Source of the DNA: Anisakis pegreffii
Lineage: Eukaryota > Nematoda > Chromadorea > Rhabditida > Anisakidae
Reading direction: 5' to 3'
NCBI GenBank assembly: GCA_035041965.1
Contig: JAPYMA010003038.1
Location: forward strand, 1 to 64,000
DNA length: 64,000 nt
Shown here: one piece after another, positions 55,008 through 64,000 of the stretch
Position numbering within the stretch: position 1 is the first letter of the stretch
How the letters are laid out: each line of letters begins with the position of its first letter
Notes under the pieces: generated by a model
Databases searched by the model: none
What the model was told of the DNA's origin: nothing
What the model saw: only the letters and a program-made list of their open reading frames with translations
Made by a program: the position numbers and the translations under genes

Positions 55008-58000
55008 CTAAATAATTTCCAAATAAGACAGTGGGATTCGTCCTCGTTTACCGCTTTTCTCAGCCATAACCCAGTCAGAATCCATTCCGGGAAGTCGATA
55101 AACAATTACAATCTGAAACTGATACGAAACTGAAAACCTTTCAGAGAGTGAAATAATTTTATCCATGAGTTATGTATTCTTTGAATAAATTGTGAATAAT
55201 TCAATGGGAATAAAAGCGTACGAACTTATGCAACAACCCATTGATATGATCTCAATATGTGCAGTTGCATTCGTTTACTTCAAAAGATTAAACATCCTCT
55301 TCTGTATTTCTCTCTGTTCATTTGTTTAGAAGTGTGAGGATGGAATGAATATCAACTTGTTTGGTGCAATTATTGATGTTGTACCGGTCACTAGATGGAT
55401 TACGATAATGAGTTGCTGCCTCAAAACAAAAACAGAGTGCTTATGAACGAACGCAACACCAAGTATAAGTACCTCGTTCCTGGCGGCAGATACCTCCTGA
55501 GGTGTTTGCGCATCGTAGTCGAAAATAAGCCTTGCTTGCTTTGTAGCCATGTCATCAACTGCATAGACTTGTTGGTTGATATCATTGTGGTTTGTGTCAT
55601 GCTGCGTTCTATTCTCAGCGATTGCAGTCAACGGACGCTTCGAGTGATCACTGTCATCTTGCAGTAGTCTAATCGATGATCCACGAAACGACACTATGCT
55701 AGAACATCATTCATTCAAATTATATCCCGTTCGAACACTCCAACTTTATGATTCGCTGCTGATGTAAAATGAATGCGTTCGGTCTTCAGCTCAGAAACGA
55801 ATACTTTAATGTGCAATTCCTTGTTATTGGGTTTCTCTTCAAACGGCCATTAGTGACCAATCCAATTTTATGACGTAAATGATTCCGAATAGGAAACAAA
55901 AAGTTTGTCATAAATTGAAAGCCTGATAGTTTTCCCTTGATTGCAGGAAGTACTTATTGATAAAGTGATTTACAAGACCTTAAGATGATTCTAGGAACAT
56001 CAGTTTTGCTACGAAATATCGAATGATTTTTGATAACACAGCACTTGATGGGAAACTCGAACACAACAAACAACCTCATTTCCCACTTCTAAACCAAATC
56101 TTCAATATTCCGACAGAAATTCAAGTTTATACGAATCATATCGGATAACTGAACTTTATTGTATCATTCGTCTCAAAATTATAGTCAGTCGTGTGCATGA
56201 AACCAAAATGAACATGAAGCATTTTCATGCACTAATCGCAGTTCTCACAAGAAAGGTCACCACAGCGATCAAAAGATAAAATTTATGTTTAATCATAAAA
56301 GTTCAAAATACAGAATATAATAATTATGGCATACAGAAGAAACAAACTGACAGACACAACTGATACTTTATATCCACATGAAAATCACGACTGACTCAAA
56401 CAAACAACATCAATGGATCAAAAAGCGATATAATCGTGCAAAATCAAATAAAAATTTTGCAAATTCTACGAGATTGTTTATTCACAAACATATCTCTTGC
56501 CAATTTTTTGTAACATCAATGAAAATCTTAGAGAACAACGGCATTAACATCACATTTGAGAATCAATCAATACATGCCAATTAATCAAAATTTCCATTAA
56601 GACATCTAATTTCCACAAAAAGTCGATCGGACAATCGATTTTAAATTCATTTCGATGGGCACCGGAAAAAAATTGCAGTTAAACGCAAACGTGGAATGTC
56701 TGAAATGAAACTAAAACGAAGCAAAATCAATCACATCACCAAGTTAACGTCAATAAATTATCACTTCCTTCTACATTGGCCTTTATCGAAATAAAACCAA
56801 TCATACAAAAATAACACATTTTTACACGCATCCCACTCGTCAATCAACTGTCGCATCACTGAATTAACATTTGAAGAACGACGAACAGAAAGAATTTAAA
56901 CATTAATCATATCCAATCGAAAAAGTTTTCAAATTCGACAACATAAGTTGAATTGAATATCTGCTCTATCAATGCACAAATTGCGGCATATTTAGAGTGC
57001 ATGAAGACTTTCGCAGTGCACCACTCCGAGTGATATGCTTTTGAGGATCGGGTGTGAATGAAAGGAAACCCTCATCATATACTTACGATTCGTGCGTAAA
57101 CACACTGAAACAACAAAATTTACGTAATTCTAACCGGTGTGCATCCACCTATCAACACATACGTCTATAGCCACTTGCTATCCCAAAAGCAACCAGAATA
57201 TGATTCTACTACAAAACTGTTGCCATTCATATTACTCTTTCCTATCGCATAACTTGTCCAAAATGAAAACTCTCGAAAGAAGAAGATAAGTTACGACTGA
57301 CAGAACATCACCGGTGTTAAATAGGGAAATAAACACACGATGGAACACAACAACAGTGTTGACAAACAAACTGAATAAAATAAATAGGCGCAATAAAGAT
57401 CAAGAATGGATTATTTGTGCATATCATTAGCATCACTTGACTGTCGTATAATACAATGATTCGATGAAGATGACTTAGCTGATGATGCAGGTGCAGTTGC
57501 TGTGCTATTACGAATGCCCGTTGATGCACTGCTCACATTATTGCTGTTGTATAAAGTGATCCCAGAATCGCCACTCATTGAACTAGAACAAAACAAATAA
57601 CCACATTCACACCTATCATTCATTTGAACAATCACCAAGCATCTAACAGTGCCCAACATGCTGCCCACATACACATTACAAATTACCCGTGAAGGATTTC
57701 TGTTCAACACTCTGCTAGCTAGGTGATAACCCATTTAGTTAACACTCATCTACGTATCACTTAGACTTCCTGAACTGACAAATGACGAATGCGTCTCTGA
57801 GCAAATATTTTCCAGTGTTTCTTGCGGTCTGTGGGCAAAGAAAAGGTTGGACACCCCTACCCTACATCATCAACTACAACACAAGCTACAAGCTGCTGAC
57901 GAAAACAACAACAACGAACAACTTTGATCAATATGCAAAAACAGCAGTAAGACGAGCACTGAAATAACATCACATTTAAAGACTTCAATCTTAACCATTA

Positions 58001-61000
58001 CAAAGTCAGATTTATTGATGAGTGATGAGAGACAGACACAGCATCTGATTGAATCACCGCACTGCAATGAAACAAGTGTGCCTATGGAATAGCTTACCCA
58101 GACAGTTCCCTTTGTAGGTCGGCCATATGTTTATGCGCTTGTGCATAAAAAGACATCTGCGCTTCAACAAAATCACGTAAACACTTCAGTTGATTATTCT
58201 GAAATCTGATTTCTTAAGGGTTACGCACATCACTTAATCATATTTGTAACATCTTCATAACAAAGTTCGACGATTGCATAAGTGAGAAATATCCCTAAAC
58301 CAGTCCTGAAAATTTACCGTTCAAACATACGAAGTTTGAATTTCGCAAAGCCATTCAACATAAACACTTGAGTGAAAAATGCGGGTTCTCACAGAAAGCA
58401 ATTACTCATCTAATGGTGAGTACAAAACACATTCTGAAGTAAAATGTTTCGGATTAACCACTGAAATAGAGATCGGAAAGAACGCTTACATGAGCAGTTT
58501 GAATGCCTTCGAGCAATAACTTCGTTATTTCAGCCTGCTTATCGAACTCGGCCTGTGCTACACGCAAATCTGCTTCTGCCTCAAACCAAAACCACACTCA
58601 GTTTTATGACATGAAAAGTCCCATTTGTGTCCACAAAAATCAATTCACCGATATAAAATAACAACAAACAGAACAACACGACATCAATGAAAACAATCAC
58701 GTTTACTCGGAATTTACGAATAATCAACTAACATGCACACAAAACAATATATACAGACAATAATTTACCTGTTCTAACGTGAACGTTGCATTTGATGCCT
58801 GTTAAAAAACATTTAGAGAAAAGAAGCAAGTCAAAAATTGTTTCCCAGGAGATATGAAAAAATAAAAAGTTGGCAAGGAAAATGAGAGGTGATGGTAGAA
58901 CGAAGAAATGAGGGTAATATAAGATTGACAGCTAGTACATTCACATTTCAAAGACGAATCTGATAACGACTCTGAGGTTGTAATCGATCGAATATTCGCT
59001 CTTGAAGTATGACAACGATGAAATGATCACACAAATCGATACTAAATCGCAGTCACTTTCAATCGAAAATCATCAAAAATATTCGGTCGAATCACAAAAC
59101 TCACATTACTCTGCGCCTCAAGTGATTTGGCCTTCCTCAAACGGCTTTTTGCAGCGTCCAGGTCCAATCGTTTCGTAGAAAGCACTTTACGTTCACGCTA
59201 AAACTTTCAATTGATTCTCTTCATTCAACTGGTAACATTTCGCTTTATCCCCTCCTCGCTCAATCGCAAACAGCTTAACCCAACAACAAACGTCTTTTGA
59301 ACAATTGCACTCTACTATTACTTTCAGTGGATACTCATCAAAGTCGCTTTTTCGTGGAATACTTCCACTTGGGATAATCGATCATGTATTTCTCGAGGGG
59401 AAGTTTTCACCTAAATGAATGCTTAAAGTGCCTATTAGGAATGCAACTGAAATACTTCAATGACTGCTTTAAATAAAATAAAAGTGATTGATCACCGAAC
59501 GAATAAAATCACCTGAATCGTTTTCATGTCTCCCTCAAGGAATCGACGTATCGGTAAAAGTGTATTACTAGCACAATTGTTGATGAGATCACGTTCACCT
59601 GCGCCGAGTTTAAATTCAGCCTGTGCCACTTTCAAGAGAGCGTTCCCTCAAAATTATTTTATGGTTATGACACCAGTTTCTAATTGGCAACACTTTACCG
59701 AACAATATAAGAAGGTTAGATTTAACAGAAAACAATCTTAGATGCTCATAGGCAGCTGTCTTCTTTAATCAACTGACTCAAAACGTCACAGAACAACTAA
59801 CCATAAGGAGTTCCAGACCCGAATTCATTTCCTGCATCTGTCATCGCCTGACCAAGATGTTCCAAATTGTTCATACGCTCACCCTCTTTCCTCAGTTCCA
59901 GTTTTTCATAAAATACTTCCTCCATACGTATTGCTTAAACATTAATACACATCATGTGCCATAATTGACTGCAAATTTGAATGTTGTTCATACTAAATCT
60001 GATGTGCCATTTTTGTTTTGTGCAATGGTTCAATATGGATTACAGCTTGAATTCCTCTACTATTCATATTTTAAGAAAAATGCTATCTTACTATTAGTTT
60101 ATTACACAATTATTATTATTATCGCAAATTCTAATCAAAGGCTCGTTCCAAAATTTGGACAGCTCAATAATTTGATGGTATACATTGCAAACATTGAACA
60201 ATGTTTGTTTATCGCGCGATCAATCATCCGTATACTATGTAATACGATGCCAGAGCTTCTACCATTCCCTTTAACTCACTAATATGCTTCATCGCTTCGA
60301 ATGTTCCCCTTAATGCGCAGCCATCAACTAATCTCATAAGTCGTTCACAAAGCAATCCATTGCATTGTCGCTTAAGATGGACGGGAACGTTCTATTTTAA
60401 TATCGCATTCAACTAAAAGCTGCTAGCAAAAATCGATGCGAGACCAGCGAACAATGAAGTGTGCTCATGAACAGCTGCATTCATCCGATAACGAAAATAC
60501 GTCAATTCACTGAATAACGGGCGCATATAGCAAAGTTCGTTCGAAGAATCGATGAGGAGATGAAGGGGGAGGGGGTGGGTGGGTGAGTGGAGGGGAGCAG
60601 GAGAGATCAAGGCTCAAAACGTCGGCATAATAATTAGTAAATGGAGAGCGTTGTTTTACAGCGAAACAAAATACAACTTTGATGACTGAATATTGTGTGA
60701 ATGGGATTTTTACATCATTTTGCGTGAAATTAGCAATTTGATATTCCATATTTCATTTAATGTTTGATATTCCATCCATATCTGATCGACGCCGTCAACC
60801 ATTCTTCAAAGGTCAATGTAAACAACAAACTCCTTATGGGTTAAAAGAAAAGTTGGCATGCAGGATCGACAAACCCTTTGAATTTAAACCAAATTGGATA
60901 TCTTCGGTGTTCCGGAGAGCAATAAATTTGTCGTCTTCAGTTGTGTCTTGAACTGATTCAAATTAAATATAACTCAGATGGGATTTCCATAACATTTTGC

Positions 61001-62559
61001 AAAAGGAATACGGCCAAAACACAGTTCATCAATTGTTTTAGTGATGTTTCCGTTAGGACTCTGCGACCGGAACAAATTAGCTAGCGAACACCATTTCAAA
61101 TACTTTGTGGCTTGAACACATTTTTTAACCGGGACTTTCTTGATGAGGGATATAGATGGAAAGGTGAAACAAGTTCCAGATACACTCATCTGAATAGGGC
61201 ACTGGACTATCAAGAGCACATTCAAATACCAAAATCTGCATCTTAAACTGAACATGAATTCTGTGATTCATTGTGATATCTGCCCACTCATGATTGATAA
61301 TTATTGCATTTGTTAATGCGAATCCCAAAAATTCAATAATACACTTCGCTTCGTATTTCATTCTCGTTGTAATTCACTTAGTGAGAATGTGTGCACTTGT
61401 TACAAAATGAATTTGAACAATCACTGAAACAGACAGAAGCATGCATACATCTGTTGATGCTCGTCTATTCAATAACAATACACTTCGCTACTCCATACGA
61501 AAATCATTTGAAAACGAGCACTTACTGAATGTTTAATTCAGCGTTCATCATATTGCCCGATTTTAAATTTAAAATCATTCTCGCCACAAACAATACGTTA
61601 AAAATGAAAAGAAAAATGTCACATGTTACCATCCAAAAAATAACATTAGTTATTTGCAATTTACATAATTAAAATTTTCACTCGATGTAAACGGACTATT
61701 AGAATGATTCTGAAAGTAAGACTGAACAAAATGCAAATAAAATGAGATCGATGACGTTTACACTACTCACAGTAATTGTTTAATAATGCAGGCTTTCCAG
61801 AGAATACATACGATTATTCAACTGTCTAAAAAAGTGATTGAAAAAATCTGTTGGTTAGGCCAAGCTTCTTGGAAGTGAATAAATACAAACCTATTCAATT
61901 ATTAATCATATGGTACGAATAGGAAGGTGCTCAACGTTAGGATTAAACAACAACAATAAGTGTATCTACCACGTGAATGACTTTTACGGAACAGAATATG
62001 CTTGCATGATGCATTTTTTGTGTGATGATTTTTAAGATAGCATAACTTACTAGGATTGGGCTGCAGATAACTTTCGAGACATGACAGCAGTCGTTTGGTG
62101 TGCTCTTCGGTTTTATCTGCTCTTTGCAGGAGATTCTCGAAGTGAGCATCCAGTTCGGTTTTTTCGGCCTTCAGAAATGTTTCTTCTGTTAGCTGCAATT
62201 CCTTCGTATGCATTCGTATACTACGATCACAGACCGATTCAAATCGATGGTTCGATCATAAGATCAAAACCTCATTCGCGCAAGACAATGGAGCACCGAT
62301 AAGAAAGATGTGCTCCCGTTATTTTACTTATTGCTAACAAAAACAGGACATAACCACTGAACATTGCCCGGAGCAATGCAGCGCTGATTCACAACTTATA
62401 ACAAAATAAATTTCTGCTGAAAGGATGAATTGATAATTCAGCAAGTAAATGACGCAGGCATGAATAAATTATGCAAAACAATGTCAACAAATTTACCTGT
62501 TTCGCACGACTAAAAAATCCACTGGCATCTGAAGCAATTTTCTTGAAATTGAAATCCAT
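55008..62559 (-). CDS. SH3GLB: Endophilin-B (SH3GLB), N-BAR and SH3 domain protein, 11 exons
   Basis: Endophilin-B binds and bends membranes in mitochondrial dynamics, autophagy and trafficking. Exons on the minus strand: 62559-62497, 62192-62051, 59933-59802, 59646-59513, 59197-59105, 58798-58769, 58579-58490, 58198-58098, a linker starting 57582, 55693-55473, 55112-55008. The N-terminal amphipathic helix MDFNFKKIASDASGF and AEKTELDAH identify the B type. The BAR coiled coil follows (TKRLDLDAAKSRLRKAKS, AEFDKQAEITKLLLEGI, CLRDFVEAQMSFYAQ). SH3 is split over the last two exons (ARLIFDYDA, then GMDSDWVMAE and GRIPLSYLEII). The linker exon can end at a donor at 57437 (giving about 418 aa with SH3) or read on to a TAA at 57411. 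The exact linker splice is inferred. Confidence 0.92.
57411..57582 (-). CDS. SH3GLB: Endophilin-B linker exon with an alternative stop
   Basis: This exon joins in phase to the BAR exon 58198-58098 and encodes a Ser/Ala/Thr-rich linker beginning GSMSGDSGITLYN. If no donor is used, it ends in DANDMHK and a TAA, giving a protein without SH3. Donors that would join the SH3 exon in phase include 57437 (A/GTGATG) and one at the GTAATA motif. A good GTGAGC site (after NSNN) is out of phase with the acceptor chosen for the SH3 exon. Which one is used cannot be decided from sequence. Confidence 0.6.
60565..60595 (+). other. G-quadruplex-type G tract in endophilin-B intron 2
   Basis: Runs of 5, 5, 3, 3 and 4 Gs with short spacers occur on the plus strand, which is antisense to endophilin-B. 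The tract lies in intron 2 (59934-62050). Confidence 0.75.
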
Positions 62560-64000
62560 CTTGAGTAAAAAAACAGAACAACCACGCTGTGTGTGTCCAA
62601 TACAACAGTCTGAACGGCGGTGTCCTGAAGCAGTTAACGAACACTAATCCCTCATAAAAGAATGGAGCAATTCACATTCATTTCAAAGTCGCACTCTCAC
62701 AACAAAGCATCCATCCAATTGTGAAACATTTTCAATCAAATTGTCCACTTTCTAATCATTCAATAAGTTAATGCGACCCAAATATGAGAGAATAAATGAT
62801 CCGAAAACTTTTCACTAATAAAAAAACAAAAAGGGCAATAGTTGCTCTCTAATAACGCAGCATTATTCTGCACCAGACTGATTTAGTACATTGGGCAAAT
62901 GAATAGGAAAAAGAAATATCTTCAAAATATACCCGCAACGTGTCAAAGCATTTCATATATTGATTGAATCAACATAATAAGGAAAGCGAATTGATAGAAT
63001 GAATCTGAAGCAAAAAATTGCTCAGATTGTGAAATCCCCTCATGGACAACCAGGATATACCTCCCAGTCACTAAAAAACGAGCAACTTATCGCACAGCTG
63101 TACTCTCCATCGATCCTGCAATGCATGCTCGCTTTGCGTTCGCATTCGTACCGTTGAAAATTCATTTTGGAGGTTGTCGTTTTGAAGTCAAAGCAGACCA
63201 CTAATTCAGCCTCACTCTCCTATAATTTTGGGATAATAAATCTTGTTTTACTGCATAATATTACTAAATAATGTCTTTCTTGGTTGAAACAAATTGCACT
63301 ATTAGAATCAGAAACATACGTGTACACATTTCCAAGCAGTGTGCACATTATTCACCCACAAATCCACGAACTGATAAAAGTAAGTCACTGGTTGCTAATA
63401 GAACATTGTTGTTAGAACGTAATATTTCTCACTATTATTCCGACGGACACCATTTTTCAATTCAACGTATCCGGTAGTTCCAGGCAGGCACTGCAACGGT
63501 TCACTGACGGAAACATATTAATATAAAACAAAAGGTTCGCTTTAGGTAGGGTCCACTTAAGACCAATGTAAGTTACATATGCAAACGTTATTTAGCCCCA
63601 TCTGATTGTAAGCGAAAGCCCAGATGCAATGCTCAGTCTGAGGCTGACGCAACATAAATATGATTCCGTATTAAGCGGGAAAGGCTAAATTTCATTAAGA
63701 GCTGCTTTTTAACAGCATTCTTCACAAAGACATAAACCATGACAATTGTTACGGATAAACTAGAAGCAAAGGGAGGAACCACAAATAGCGGTCACGTTGT
63801 AATTTACAAAGTTGATTGGGGACGTTTATTTGAAACCAATGTTAACCGATAACACCACAGTGACGGAAAAATCACCGAATGAATTCTATCACCATTCGCA
63901 CCGCCTAATCACGCCGGAGCCTTACACAACGATCAATTTCAGAGATCAAATAAAAATAATCATGAAGATTAACACTACCTTTACATGCCGAAGGGTTCGT
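62560..64000. other. Region upstream of endophilin-B; nothing convincing
   Basis: This should contain the endophilin-B promoter and 5' untranslated region. Two short plus-strand ORFs (63271-63477 and one of 38 codons starting at about 63739) lack known motifs. A small hairpin (CATCTG ... CAGATG) occurs near 63600-63630. I see no gene. Confidence 0.45.

Overview
This is a eukaryotic window: AT-rich, intron-rich DNA from an animal. I think a nematode is most likely, because many introns end in TTTCAG and the introns are short, but no spliced-leader or rRNA sequence is present to prove it. No bacterial-type operons, CRISPR arrays or phage genes are seen. I rebuilt six multi-exon genes by following reading frame and splice phase across GT-AG introns. 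In every gene the exon lengths add up to an intact open frame.

Layout. 1-4941: the end of a satellite array with a unit of about 191 bp (about 25.8 copies visible), arranged in higher-order blocks. 4942-8304: gene-free, with a hAT-like repeat end. 8305-17772 (minus): AMP deaminase, 16 exons, 813 aa. 17773-30558: about 12.8 kb with no convincing gene but at least three word-rich repeat islands. 30559-33507 (minus): PRIMPOL, a primase-polymerase, 8 exons, 482 aa. 35050-39236 (minus): POLE2, the DNA polymerase epsilon B subunit, 10 exons, 510 aa. It lies directly upstream of PRIMPOL on the same strand and carries a MITE-like element in intron 6 and a GC-rich island in intron 1. 39322-39600 (minus): a small unidentified ORF. 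40453-43174 (plus): AMMECR1, 7 exons, 271 aa, divergent from POLE2. 43175-50046: gene-poor. 50047-54192 (plus): an unrecognised secreted cysteine-rich protein, 10 exons, 514 aa. 55008-62559 (minus): endophilin-B (SH3GLB; N-BAR plus SH3), 11 exons, with an apparent alternative C-terminus that lacks SH3. 62560-64000: nothing convincing.

The genes are mostly housekeeping: purine nucleotide balance (AMPD), replication (POLE2, PRIMPOL), membrane curvature (endophilin-B) and a conserved AMMECR1 protein. The POLE2-PRIMPOL tandem is the clearest functional pairing. The secreted protein is the best candidate for something undescribed. Intron acceptors in all six genes are relaxed: roughly a quarter end in AAG or GAG instead of CAG or TAG.
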